Source: Platerodrilus igneus (taxonomy: Eukaryota > Arthropoda > Insecta > Coleoptera > Lycidae). Taken from it: DNA of 64,000 nucleotides. Numbering within the stretch: position 1 is the stretch's first letter; each line of letters opens with the position of its first letter. Positions 1-11,223 of this stretch are shown piece after piece. Below the pieces are notes generated by a model. It was not told the origin of the DNA. It did no database searches and saw nothing but the letters and a program-made list of their open reading frames with translations. The DNA lies in contig JARFIW010000995.1 in assembly GCA_036346225.1 (NCBI GenBank), positions 3,001,716 through 3,065,715 on the forward strand, given 5' to 3'. Both the position numbers and the translations under genes were made by a program.

Positions 1-660
1 GGTGGAATTCAGTTTAATAACACATTCCATTTCTTGTATTTTTTTTTTGTAACTATCGAAATATAAGTAGCTTGAAAATATATAGCTTCACTACCAACAA
101 ATCAAACCCACTTATGTGGTCAGGAACTGCTGCTGGAGGAGAATCAAATGAAAATGAAACTACAGACTGCTATGCAGGTTTATACAAGTTTTGTTAAAAG
201 GTATGAAACCAGTAGAGTTGCATTTCGGCACAGTTGACGGTTTAAATAAAAGCATTCGTCTAAGTTTCAATAAATATTACAATACTCTCGAGCACTTGCA
301 ATTATGCGAGGCGCGGCTATCAGATAACGAGACTGATACTACTACAGAGGGATTACGCATGCGCCAAGGTTATGCGGCCGACAGCTGGGTAACACGATCC
401 CTTCCCTTTTGATTGTTACCCCATCCGTGTCTGTTGACATCGTAGTCTAACCGTGACCTTCATTTGTATAAGACCTACTTTTTGTTTTACCACAAAAATA
501 ATGTGTTTTAATAGAGAAACAAATTGTTGTGAAATTTCATCTGAAATTTAGAAAAATCGCTTCCGAAACTTATTTTTTCTTAAAAGAAGTATAGGAGAAT
601 GGATTTTATCACGTGCGAGGGTTTCTGAGCGGTTTAAGCACTTGCTGTTCAAGAAGACGG
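1..660. other. No gene recognised
   Basis: AT-rich sequence without a convincing reading frame, RNA gene or repeat that I recognise. The longest frame is about 70 codons with no motif. Confidence 0.5.
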
Positions 661-957
661 GCGACTTAGAGGCGTAGTTGGTATACGTGTGACTACTTTG
701 CACAAGGTTCCGTGTTCGATTCCCGACACGGTCCGCTTCAAAAATGTTAGGCGAGCATTTTGTCACAAAAATACGCTCTCGTTCGGATGAAAAATAAAAT
801 GAAGGCCCCGTGTGTGAGTGTAGTCACGCACGTTAAAGATCCCTACCTTGCTTAGAACAGCAGGAGTTCGGCAAAATTCAATATTTTTCAGGTAAAGAAA
901 ACTCCCTTTCTGGCCAATGTAGCACCTTCATGTGGAGCATTGGAAAATCAAATGTAG
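661..957 (+). repeat. tRNA-derived SINE, full-length-looking copy
   Basis: The first ~75 bases form a tRNA-like head with an A box (GGCGTAGTTGG) and a B box (GTTCGATTCCC), the internal RNA polymerase III promoter. The body contains the block CACGTTAAAGATCCCTACC and the tail contains CATTGGAAAATCAAATGTAG. The same head, body and tail recur on the minus strand at 5151-5446, and parts of them at 5447-5610 and 6677-6806, which defines a family. The body block resembles the conserved central domains of widespread invertebrate SINE superfamilies, but I cannot name the family. No poly(A) tail is seen. Confidence 0.75.
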
Positions 958-3774
958 TGTCCAAGAAGACGATAAAGATAATGCAGGTCCTGGACTCCCG
1001 TTCTACGATATCTATAGGTCTGTGTACCTTCATTGGGTTTCTGAAGGCAAACTATTAATCAACTTTAGTATCTTGAGATTCTTGGTCATGTCGGCGAAAA
1101 ACATTAGAAAAATGAACCAGAATTGAGGATAAACAAGTCATGGGTTCTTCATCAGGACAACACACGGGCGCACACTGAATTGCCTGTCAAGAGGCTGTTA
1201 CGGCCATATTTTTCAAATCGACGTGGTATATTTGCAAGTGTACCTTATAATTAAATTCTCTAATTTGGTTGACTATAAATCGAATATAACTTAATATTGA
1301 TAACGTGCCGTTCTACCAAGTACCCGTTTCTATACTAGTTTTAGTGGTTTTATCACATAACTTCTACTCGAATCAAGCACTTTTAATCAGATCTTTGCAA
1401 AGTTAGCATTTCCACCTTGTTGTAGGTGTTTTTGACTGATTTTTTATAGGAAATTATCTTGGTGTGTTTATGATAATAATCTTTACCTCCTTATTAGAAT
1501 CCTTGTGACCGATATGCAGCTGAATTCATTGCGTTACTTGATGACCATTTGTGTGCATACGCTAATCGTCTGTGTTCGGCCCGATCTAGATAGTATTGAA
1601 GTTGAAGTAGACGTGAAGGTCGTATGTTTCAAGCTGAAGTTGCAGTAGTTTGCTATGGAACAGTGCTATGTCATAGCTGTTTCATTTGTTTGTACGTTGA
1701 ATCGAAATAATAATTCCTGCCCCATATTGATGGATGGATTGATTATCGGTTAGCATGTACGATTTCATTCTGTTACATTGTCACTCTGTCTCATCTTATA
1801 CTTGAAGCCAAAGCCAGTGTTTAACCACACATTGCCGCCGTCTGGTGAGACGATCTTTATTTATTTATTATAATTAGTGCCATAGTCCATTGGATACTGT
1901 ACACTGCTAAACCAGTATTTTCTTTTGCTGTTATTATTTACTTTATATTGTATCGTGTAACAATTAACTCTTTTGTCCAGAAGTTTTTTAACATTATTAT
2001 GCCATATGTAGTCTTCTGATTTTAAACGCTATCCTTTCATATCTAAGGTAGATAAATTTTTTTCAAATGATCATTACCTGCAAGTATACCAAATTGTCCT
2101 TTAAATTTTTATCTTCTGCAGTTATTATCGTGGTTGACTTATGTTTCGTCTGAACAACCCAACGAATATTTAAGACTTGTCTTGGATGATGTTAGGGCTG
2201 ATGTTTTGCTGGTAGGATACCCAAAGGATCGCTATCTATACCTCTGTAGTAAAAAGTCAGTTTCCACAGTTGCAGATACAAGGAATTTCTATTCGATGTG
2301 TTTTCTTACGCATAATTTTTATTATTTTTTTTATATTTCCGTTATCAATAATGTTTAAATTCTAGGAATGATAATGTACTTTTTTTCCTAAACGTGTTGG
2401 TGAAAGGCTACGGCCTTATCGTTTTAAATATCATTCCTTATGTTGTTGCTGTATCGAAATTTCCTATTTCTATCTTTAAATAACAGTCTATCGTACAATT
2501 ATCGTCGTCTCCATGGCAATCATGTGTTTAGAGTTATCGTATGGGTATATTTAAGTTGTATACGTTACCTTTGTTTGATCGCTTTACAACAGCGGATGTG
2601 CTCGGTAGGAAGATGATTTGTCATTATTTTATTTGAAAGCTAGTTGCTTTAGATTATCTACGTGGTGACATGTTTTATCTTACCGTTAATATCGCAGATG
2701 GTCCTTTAGACCAATCTGTTTTAATAGGGACATTTTCTCGTCCCTACTCTTTCTCTAGGATGCATACCCAAAACGCTACTTTTTCTTAGACCGTTTTCTC
2801 CGTCTTAAGTCTTAATTTTTCCACTGAACTGTCTTAAATCCCGAGACAAGCATTCATCACAAACGAGTGGTGTTCTCCCACTCCGGGCTACTGACCACAC
2901 TTCGGCTGGTCGAGTAGTGCTTCACTATACACCGAGGTAAGAATAAAATGGTGGCGGCTGTACTCGCATGGAAATTGATTTGTATTAAATATGAAAATTT
3001 TGAAATAGTTTAACGAGCACGTTTTTGTGTGTAATGGCGCTAGCCAACATAATGCTCATGCGAGTGCGCCTGATAATTTATTTGGGTGATGCTTTTGCTA
3101 ACACATGCATTGTCACATGTTTATGCTTTTAGATGTAATTTATTTATACACATATTTATAGTTCTTTACATTTAGTTATAGTTATATTTAAGTTTACATT
3201 ATATATTACATTTTATATTTATTTGGCATGTACTTTATTACTTTGAGGCTTGATATGTATTGTCTGACGTTCTGCTGCCATTTTGGTTGCAGTATATTTT
3301 TAGGAAGGAAGATTATAATTGTGAAGATTGTAATTGTAATATAAATCAGTTAGAGAGTAATAGGAAAGCTAAGGATGGATTTAGGCTAAAGATAAAATAA
3401 ACTACTTAGACCTGGGAAGACGAATTTATAGAGTAGGCAAAATAGCTGGATTCACTATTAAAATATTTGGCGAATGCTTAGAAATTTGAATCCATTTTTA
3501 ATATTAGTTAGCTAGCTTTGGATAGTTTTAAGTCGACCCTTCAGGTCGCACCGGTAAGCAGAGCTGGTGGTTGCTATCCGGTATTACGGATCACTCCCCC
3601 TTTCAATTTGGCTGGTGTCTTGATGATCGGGCACGCTCCAAAATCAAAGCTAGGGATACCATTATTTAAACCCTATTTCTAGTTTTTGTTTCAGTTTGTT
3701 AGATGTTTATTTAGGATGAACTAATTTTGAAGCTAGATTTAATTTGAAACACGTTTATATTTTTCGCGTTTAAA
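958..3774. other. No gene recognised
   Basis: Mostly AT-rich sequence. Two more GC-rich patches (about 2850-2970 and 3540-3660) look like old repeat fragments, but I cannot classify them. No frame exceeds about 75 codons. Confidence 0.4.
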
Positions 3775-3807
3775 TCCAATGTAGTACCTTCGGGTGGAGA
3801 ATTGGGG
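3775..3807 (+). repeat. SINE tail fragment (possible)
   Basis: About 30 bases match the tail block of the SINE family (CCAATGTAGTACCTTCGGGTG). The rest of the element is absent, so this is either a strongly truncated copy or part of another repeat that shares the tail. Confidence 0.35.
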
Positions 3808-4835
3808 ACGTGGCCGCAAGTACAGCGGCCCTTAATTACATTATAATGTGTATCGCCACTGTCTTCTGCTAATATAGAGGGGGTCGGTAAAATGTTGTTA
3901 TGATTTTGGCTCTGCGGATCTTCCTAATCGACGCCCTGACAAAAAAAAACATTTTACGTTCCTGTAGAATCATTCTACTTTCTCAGGAGTCACCATTCTT
4001 TCTTGTTATTAAATTTATAAGAAGTGCAGCATGCTTTGAAAATAAAGCCTTCGAACCAAAATTAGGTTTTAAGTTTTAAACGAAAATTTTTTTTATCCTA
4101 ACACTTTATCTTATCTTAGGTTTTAGATTAAATCAGAAATGTATAGTACCTATCTGTCTTTTCTTTCAATTTGTTTAAGAATTTTATTTTACATGATTAA
4201 TATGTAACCAGTTGGTTAATTTTTTTTTTCGAAAATATCTTTAAGATCTTATCGTACCTTAATTAATACTTTAACCCATAGACGGATATGTGTTTGTTCG
4301 TTCTCTTTTCAATTATTTCTGAGATATTATCTTTACCTGGCCTTTACCGTAATGAAATATCTTAAGAAATTACTTTATTAATTTATTATTCCAAACCCTT
4401 GGTATTTATGATTAAAGGTAAGATTTATTATCGTAAGGTGAAAAAGCAAACTTACGCCTTAGAATTGTATTTGATAGGATAAGGTTAAGGAGTTAGGTAT
4501 CGTAAATGCAGTAGCACCGGCTAATTTGTTAACTTAACGTTTCCACTGCTGCATCCTATCCTGCTTTATCTTGCTAAAGCCAGTATAAATTTGTTTAGCT
4601 TTAGAGAATGTCTTTAAGAAGATGAAATTTGCACGCATTCATAAATAAGTGTGAAGGAAAACTTTTGTAATTAGATTTATAGTGGAGTGAGTGCAGTAAG
4701 AAGTATGTGAGTTTCATGCTTCCGATGAAATTTGTGCGGTGGGTGCTGCGGCAAACAAAACATGTACGAGCTGAGTTCGAGTAAGCTTTAATATCGGGTG
4801 GCTGCTTTCGGTGAATCTCGTTGACATAAGGCATG
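3808..4835. other. No gene recognised
   Basis: AT-rich, with no supported coding or RNA feature. The frame on the minus strand at 4601-4834 has no recognisable motif. Confidence 0.4.
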
Positions 4836-5150
4836 TAATTAGAAAATAATAGAAGGGGAACCGAGCTGTATATAAGCTGTTGTGGGAATTTCAGGGAACT
4901 GTTTAGGCTAGCTCAGAAAACAAATATGCTGAGGTACGCGTCCAACCAGTTTCAAGACGGAAAACCTAATAACGAAAAAATAAGTGCACTTAAATCTGAT
5001 GATTATTATAAACAACTACAGGTGTGGTTTGTGAAATATTTTCAACTAATGTTGATTGTGCTAAAGGATATATTGGAAGCACTATTAATTCGGCAAATGT
5101 TCAAGTGCTGGAGGAACTTGGCAGCCACGTGCTGCCTACCTCCTTTCACA
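4836..5150 (+). mobile_element. RTE LINE 3' fragment
   Basis: This is the extreme 3' part of the RTE retrotransposon found more completely on the minus strand at 21.7-26.5 kb. It keeps the end of the coding region (residues RYASNQFQ, matching RYASNQSQ in the longer copy) and the 3' untranslated part ending CTACCTCCTTTCACA. An internal deletion joins an upstream block (AGAAGGGGAACCGAGCTG) directly to the block encoding the C-terminus, as also seen near 21.5 kb. It abuts the tail of a minus-strand SINE, so the two elements meet tail to tail. Confidence 0.6.
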
Positions 5151-5446
5151 TACCCTACATTTGATTTTCCAATGCTCCACCCAAAGGTACTAGATTGCCA
5201 GGAAGCGAGTTGTTTTACCTGGACATTTTGAATTTTGCCGAACCCTTGCTGTTGCACACAAGGTAGGGATCTTTAGCGTACTAACAACGCTCACATACGG
5301 GACCTACATTTTACCTCTCATCCGAACGACGGCGTATTTTTGTGAAAAATGCTCGTCTAACATTTTTCAAACTGACCGTGTCGGGATTTGAACCCGGAAC
5401 CTAGGGCATAGTAGTCACACGCATATCAACTACACCACGGAGCCGC
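5151..5446 (-). repeat. tRNA-derived SINE, full-length
   Basis: Read on the minus strand, the tRNA-like head starts near 5446 (GGCTCCGTGGTGTAG) and has the B box GGTTCAAATCCC. The body follows, with the AAAGATCCCTACCTT block, and then the tail. It is the second unit of a head-to-tail pair with 5447-5610. A few substitutions in the boxes suggest an old copy. Confidence 0.75.
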
Positions 5447-5610
5447 CTCCTTTCACATACCTTACATGTGATTTTCCAATGCTTCACCCGAAGGTACTAC
5501 ATTGGCCAGGAAGCGAGTTTTTTGCCGAACCCTTGCTGTTCTAAGCAAGGTAGGGATCTTTAACGTGCGTGACAACACTCACACACGGGACCTCCATTTT
5601 ACCTTGTAAC
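5447..5610 (-). repeat. 5'-truncated SINE, upstream unit of a tandem pair
   Basis: Only the body and tail are present on the minus strand (the GATCCCTACCTTGC block, then the TTGGAAAATCACATGTAAGG tail). They run straight into the tRNA head of the next copy at 5446. The motif TATGTGAAAGG sits at this junction and also just upstream of the head at 6806. Confidence 0.65.
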
Positions 5611-6676
5611 GATTTTATTTTCCATCATTATGTCTACAGATATTTAATCTATTTATTTAATAAGAACCAACGTAATGCATAATAATGCTACACAATCTAA
5701 AAAATACATATTAAATATTGTCGAATACAATAATAACTTTTATGAGATTATGAGATAAGGAAAGTTAAATTCTATATTTTATGAAAATTGATTTAATTAT
5801 TTGAAACATGATTTACTCGAATCATTAGAAATTGAATTTATACGTTTCATATTTCACTAATAGCTGAGTGGAATATTTTTGTGAGATTAAAGTAGTGCTA
5901 CTCAAACCAACCGAAATTGTTACATATAGTTAATTATTCAGAAAGTAAACTCATGCTCACTCATTTTTAAGTAAATTTTGCTAGACATTTTTAATAGAAA
6001 TGACCATGTTTTAACGGTGAGAAGTACTTATACTATCAAGTACTTATGTACATATTTTTCAAGAATTTAAATTAATCCAAACTTATATTAAAGAAAAAAG
6101 ATGTCTTGTAAATAACATGCTAAATACTGAAGGAATAGATTTTTATTTTGGTCAAGACTATTCTTTTTAATTGGAATGAATGAAGGTTGATTCGAATTAA
6201 TTTTTAAATTTTGGGTATAAATGCACAAACAGTGCTATCTTTGTTTTAATCTGTTCACAGGTGTAGCAGTGGATCCATAAAGGTCAAAGTTGAGCCATAA
6301 GGTAAGAAACTTTAGGGATTGTGTTGCAGTAATAAATTGTATAGCGGTAATTGAATAAAGGTTTCCGCATTCGCCTTGTACAAGGGACTTAAGTAAGGTC
6401 TTCTTCGTATAGAAAAATTCGGTGGCGCCATATTCTTTACATTTTTGGTCGCAGTCCAACCCCGACCCACAGCTCATGTTCTACCCATAGCAAATAGTTC
6501 GACTAGCCGCTTAGCCTTTTGAGGTTTCCTCATCTACGAGCCATTTTCCACCGAAACTTGCCGTGGGCTCTATACACTTACTGGAAATCCTCGTAAAACT
6601 TTCTTGTGCCTTCAGCTGGTCACATAGAAAAAAAACTAATAGGAAAAATCCCTTAATATAAATGAAAAGGCTATAA
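5611..6676. other. No gene recognised
   Basis: AT-rich. The frame at 6235-6477 (minus, 80 codons) shows no motif or splice context strong enough to call. Confidence 0.4.
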
Positions 6677-6806
6677 CCTCTCATCCGAACGATGGAGTAT
6701 TTTTGTGAAAAATGCTTGCCTAATATTTTTCAAGCGGACCGTGTCGGGATTCGAACCCGGGACCTTGGACGTAGTAGTCACACACATACCACTACGCCAC
6801 GGAGCC
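6677..6806 (-). repeat. SINE head fragment
   Basis: On the minus strand this carries the tRNA-like head (A box GGCGTAGTGG, B box GGTTCGAATCCC) and the start of the body up to GTTCGGATGAGAGG. The rest of the body and the tail are missing. It has the best-preserved pol III boxes of the four copies. Confidence 0.65.
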
Positions 6807-6837
6807 ACCCCTTTCACATACCACTAAATATCAGGGA

Positions 6838-7368
6838 AATAGGGTATATAGTTGTAAAACAATAAAAGGGGACCGAACTGCATCTAACAAGAAGGAATAG
6901 CGGCTATGTTCAAAGACAACAAACATAGAAACGGGAAGAATATTGTTGAAAGCATTTGTGTAGAGCACAGCACAGTACGACTATGAAATAGGGACGGTAG
7001 GAAAAGCAGACAGAAAGAGATAGAAGCCTTCTGGAATGTTGTGTTTCAAATGTATGAGGATGTTTGGATGGGCAGACAAAGTTAATAACAAATAGATTAT
7101 AGAAATAGTAGGGGAATAAAGATATCCGTGGAAAATAGGAGAAATAGAAAGGCAGCATACGTTCTAAGGTATTTTTGGGGAATACTACGCGATATATGGC
7201 AAGCAGAGATAGATAGAGGTAGAAGTAGACCTAGATCGGACTATCGCACGCAGATAGTGATAGATGCCGATTGTGCAAATTTCAGGGAAATGTGTAGGTT
7301 AGTTCAGAATAGGAAACAATGAAGGTACACGTCTAACCAGTTCTAGCACTGAAGACCTAATGATGATG
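6838..7368 (+). mobile_element. RTE LINE 3' fragment ending in (ATG)n
   Basis: Homologous to the C-terminal coding part and 3' end of the RTE at 21.7-26.5 kb: block GTAGAGCACAGCACAG, a stretch encoding SRPRSDYRTQIVIDADC, and the end CTGAAGACCTAATGATGATG. A short (ATG)n 3' end is characteristic of RTE-clade LINEs. Frameshifts and a deletion remove most of the reading frame. A similar copy lies on the minus strand at 20683-21200 and shares the same 5' block (ATAGGGTATATA), so both derive from one truncated or rearranged subfamily. Confidence 0.6.
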
Positions 7369-7830
7369 ATGGCTGCTTATTTCCGTTTCCTGGTATCGCA
7401 ACTTTTGCTACCGTGTAAAATACCAAGTGGTGCCTATAGGCAAATGTAATTTAAGTTTTCCGTGAATGTGTAAGCTCTTGTACGAAAAGTTTTTTTTTTC
7501 TTTTGTTTTTCTTTCTGGAATTTTAAGACGATTGTTACGCTTTATATTATAAAGCTACAATTTAAGTTTAGGTAACTTTTTTAGAACTCTGCATAGGAAA
7601 ATTTCTAGGAGATAACATCGTAACGGCAACGCCTGTAAAACTACATAAAGTTGTGGTTCACACGGCTGTTGAGGTTATTGGCTTATCATTGTGGTCTGAG
7701 TTTATGCTAACATGACAATTCTCACGGCTGGAATGACGTTGTTCCCACCCATGGGCGCAGTGTTCTTGAACCTCTTCTAGAGGGGGGTAGACATTTACGT
7801 GGGAGAAAGGGATCGTACTGACTTGCTTAC

Positions 7831-8009
7831 CGACTTCTGTTGAGTGCCGACGTGTTTGTAGTGCATTAATCCCATCGTTCAAGTGGTTCCCACCTTCCCT
7901 ACCTTTCTTATAACGCATCAACCCGCCGAGCAACAAACCAACAACAGCAGCAGTAAACAACGACGGAGCCCGCTCTGAGGACCAGAACTCTCGCATCAGC
8001 CGAGAACTA
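7831..8009 (-). CDS. Candidate host exon (unconfirmed)
   Basis: On the minus strand a 141-codon frame (8083-7658) is the longest here that is not explained by a transposon, and it is less AT-rich than its surroundings. Within it, a splice-acceptor-like tract (TATTTACCCCAG) ends at 8010. Donor-like sites follow: GTAGGG just below 7903 and GTAAGCAAG just below 7831. The predicted exon encodes a hydrophobic, glycine-rich stretch (SLFTAAVVGLLLGGLM, about residues 40-56 of the frame) that could be a membrane helix, flanked by basic residues. I do not recognise the protein. It may be a true exon of a gene outside the window or a chance frame. Confidence 0.25.
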
Positions 8010-8083
8010 CTGGGGTAAATACTTTTTTGTACATGATCATTACTCTGATATTTAAATCTTAATGCGGGGTTTAGATTATACAA

Positions 8084-8877
8084 TCACTTTTCTGTCAAAC
8101 GTTCATAATGTCAAACTATTTAAGTTTTTACAAATTGTATCAATTCATAAATAATTATAATGGAAGATAGATGAAATAGGAAATGCAGCGAATATAACTT
8201 GTTCTGAGAGCTGAGATTTTGCCCGTAAAATTTCAAATTAAAGTTATTTTGATAAATTATTCATAAATTTTCTAGTGTTTTCATTACAAACCTTGGAACT
8301 ATATTGAAATATTGCATCCCGTTGCCACGACAATCATGAAACTGAATGTAAGGCGTCACTTATAGTTGAAACGCAGATATGGAAATGTACTACTTTCTAG
8401 ATCAGAATAACGATATAGAACACACACAACTTAGAAATGCCTTTACACATTAAAATACGTTACCATACTCAAACACTGCAAAACGAAACAGTGGACTGAT
8501 TCAAACGCGTGTCAATACCTGCAAATTTAGTCTAATCGGTTTAATGTTTATAGCAAACGGCAGCAATAGAGTAAAAAGTAGAACTACAGTACACTATAAA
8601 GGAGGTCATGTACAGTGTAATAGATTTTTGTGGTGTAAGATGAGTTATGAATCCCTCAATTTATGCATGTATAATGAAATCGAAACAATTAGGAATTATT
8701 AGAAATTGTTAAAGAAATTATAAAGTAAAATGCAACAATGTAATACAAGGATGAACCAGACAGGTTATTAACAGTTCATGAGAACGGGTGCAATACAATG
8801 TATTCCAGACGATAGTGATGCTGCAGGTGGCAGGCCACAGACGGTTAAAATATCGCAATTACCTAGAAAGTAAGATT
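8084..8877. other. No gene recognised
   Basis: AT-rich, with no supported feature. Confidence 0.4.
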
Positions 8878-9185
8878 GTAACAATGTAACAAAGTATAGA
8901 ATTAAGAATAAGCAGACATGAGCTCTGCAAGTTCCCACAGAATTGTGAGGGGCAGAGACATCATAAATAGCCCGGGAGCCCCCAAGACCCGACAGTCAGT
9001 CAAAGTTTTCAGCTTTAGCATTGCAGTTTGCTTAGGTGACTCATAATAATTCATTTAAATCAGTTTATTTCGACTTAGAATAATTAATGCCAGTTTGTCA
9101 ACATTTCTGTTTAAGTAAATACATTTATTAAGAAGTTCGGAAGTGTTTTTAAAAACGCAGCTCCCAAGGCTCCAACCTTAACTGG
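8878..9185 (+). repeat. Possible short LTR or promoter-bearing repeat
   Basis: The segment begins TGTAACAATGTAAC and contains a TATA box and initiator (see 8962-9000). It has AT-rich poly(A)-signal-like sequence near 9118-9130. A TGG triplet at about 9181 could begin a primer-binding site, giving an LTR-like order of promoter, transcribed part, then PBS. No partner LTR or coding region is visible, and no target duplication was found, so this is tentative. Confidence 0.3.
8962..9000 (+). promoter_or_regulatory. TATA box plus initiator
   Basis: CATAAATAG at 8962 is followed about 32 bases later by CAGTCAGTC, which fits the arthropod initiator TCAKTY. The spacing is right for an RNA polymerase II core promoter. 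The intervening sequence is GC-rich (GCCCGGGAGCCCCC), unlike the flanks. It probably belongs to the LTR-like repeat around it. Confidence 0.4.
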
Positions 9186-9424
9186 TGTAGTAATAAATTA
9201 ATAAAAAAAAGATTGCATTGATTGCGCACGAGCTTACAATATATTACAAAATTAAAATCAAGCCAAAACATACTTCATTTAAGAGTATATGACTTAATGA
9301 AATAAGCTATATTTGCAAACTGCCTAAGTACTTGATATTTTGGCCCGTGCAGTGTAACCTACGTAGCGGAATCTCAAATTTCTTGTTTTGTTGTTTTTTT
9401 ATTTTTATCACTGTTTTAAGGTAG

Positions 9425-9486
9425 TGCAAAGGGCATTTTAAGGTCGGGCATTTCTTCTCAATGCCCCTCCTAGCTACGGCCCTAAG
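9425..9486 (-). repeat. Possible DNA-transposon terminus
   Basis: On the minus strand it reads TTAGGGCCGTAGCTAGGAGG and then forms a short hairpin (GGGCATTGAGAAGAAATGCCC arms). The string GGGCCGTAGCTAGG resembles ends I associate with hAT-type elements. The other end was not found. Confidence 0.2.
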
Positions 9487-11223
9487 TGTACTTTATAATA
9501 TACTAGTATCTTCGCTTACAACGTTATCAAACGAATAAATAGTTGAGGCTGCAATAATCTAGGCACCATATAAAACCCGTCTAGTAAACTTTTCTCCTTA
9601 CTTTATACAGAACGAATTATGAAGCGATTCTGAGCTAAATCTATTCAGATAGGTAAATACTTTAAAAGGTATATGAGATGAGTAGAATTATATTTGATTT
9701 GATTTCTATGCCTATATGTTCACAAAGAATATTCAAATTGTATGTGAGATTAGAAATTTCCATTTGTTCTTTAAATCGCCTTAGGCCAAGAGAAATCCTG
9801 CTTTTAGCTTTTACGTTCTAATAGGAATCCTCTTTCTGAGTATTTTCAATCCTAAATACGTTAGAAGCTGCTTTTCAGATAAGGATATTACCCTACCTTC
9901 GGGTTTTCATCATCCTGGCGATACAATGTTGTAGTTAGTTTTCTAGTAATTTTCGAAGGTGATACAAGTCATCCATGTATTGCCATCTAGTATCGGTTAA
10001 ATGGTATTAATTTAAAGCGACAATCAAGAATTAATAATTCGTTTAAATATTAAGAAGTTTCGTTCAACAGGATGAATTCTGTTTTATTGTAAGTTGTGTT
10101 GAGATTAGTGAAAAAGTATTTTCACAAAATTCTTTATCCACACCTTTTGATAGAAACAACGTAAGCATGATTTCTTATAAATAAGATAACCTTGCGTCAA
10201 ATACACTACAAAATTTTAAACAACATTTAGTATCCAATACAATAATTTTCATCCGAAAATTACATGATTATACAAAACTGAACATACACTTATACCAAGT
10301 TTGTACATATCTTGCCATATACGTCTACAGCAATTGTATTGTGAGAACATCTTTTTTATCTAATCATTTGCAGGTTAAAACTTAAAGTAGATAAATAAAG
10401 TAAACAGAATACGTATTATCACACTTTATATTATGTAAGCTGTTTCATTTCGCTGTTTGCATGACAATTTCGATTGTTTATTAAAGAGAGAAGAGAACGA
10501 ATAAAGACTAAAATCAATAAAAATTACTTATTTTGTTATAATTAAAAGTTAAAGGTTTAGTTAACCGCTTGTTTGTACAGAGGGCGTAATATATTAAACA
10601 AAATCTACAAATAAAATAATATAATTTACTTTATAAATTAGCAATGTAAATTAATTGTTAACTCTGTTTACTTTCTAGTTTGATGCATAGGTTTAGATAT
10701 TATTATTATTATTATTATGTTTGTTGTTTTCCGACTTGATCTTTGGTTCAAAAATTAAAACGTAAAAAGTGATTTTGTAGCTAGTATTATATCAACTAAA
10801 AATCGTTCTCATCTGTACTATGTGTTCTACTTCTTACAAAAACATTCCAGACATTTCAACCAAAACGTCTTCTTCAATGGGCTAGTCTGTAATAATATAA
10901 ACACTAAATAAGCTTACTTTCCAAAACAGCCTAGCACTTACCTTGGAACGAAAAAATTATAATATTATTATACAACTTATCCGTATGACATATATAAAGT
11001 TCAAGATAGTAGCTATTCATAATATTAACGTTAATTAAAATTTATTTTTAACAAACAAAACGCTTTTAGTCAAATTATTAAAGCCTTAAATATTAAACTC
11101 ATATTAATCAATTTATATGAGGTGTTTATTTTTGAATGCTCTAATTGTGTATGTGAACCGGTATTACTACATTTATTATTATCTGTTTAGTTCGTGTTTT
11201 ACTTATCGTTTAAAGATATATAT
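9487..11223. other. No gene recognised
   Basis: Very AT-rich sequence with a short (ATT)n tract at about 10697-10718. No supported coding or RNA feature. Confidence 0.4.
10697..10718. repeat. (ATT)n microsatellite
   Basis: About seven perfect ATT units. Confidence 0.8.
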
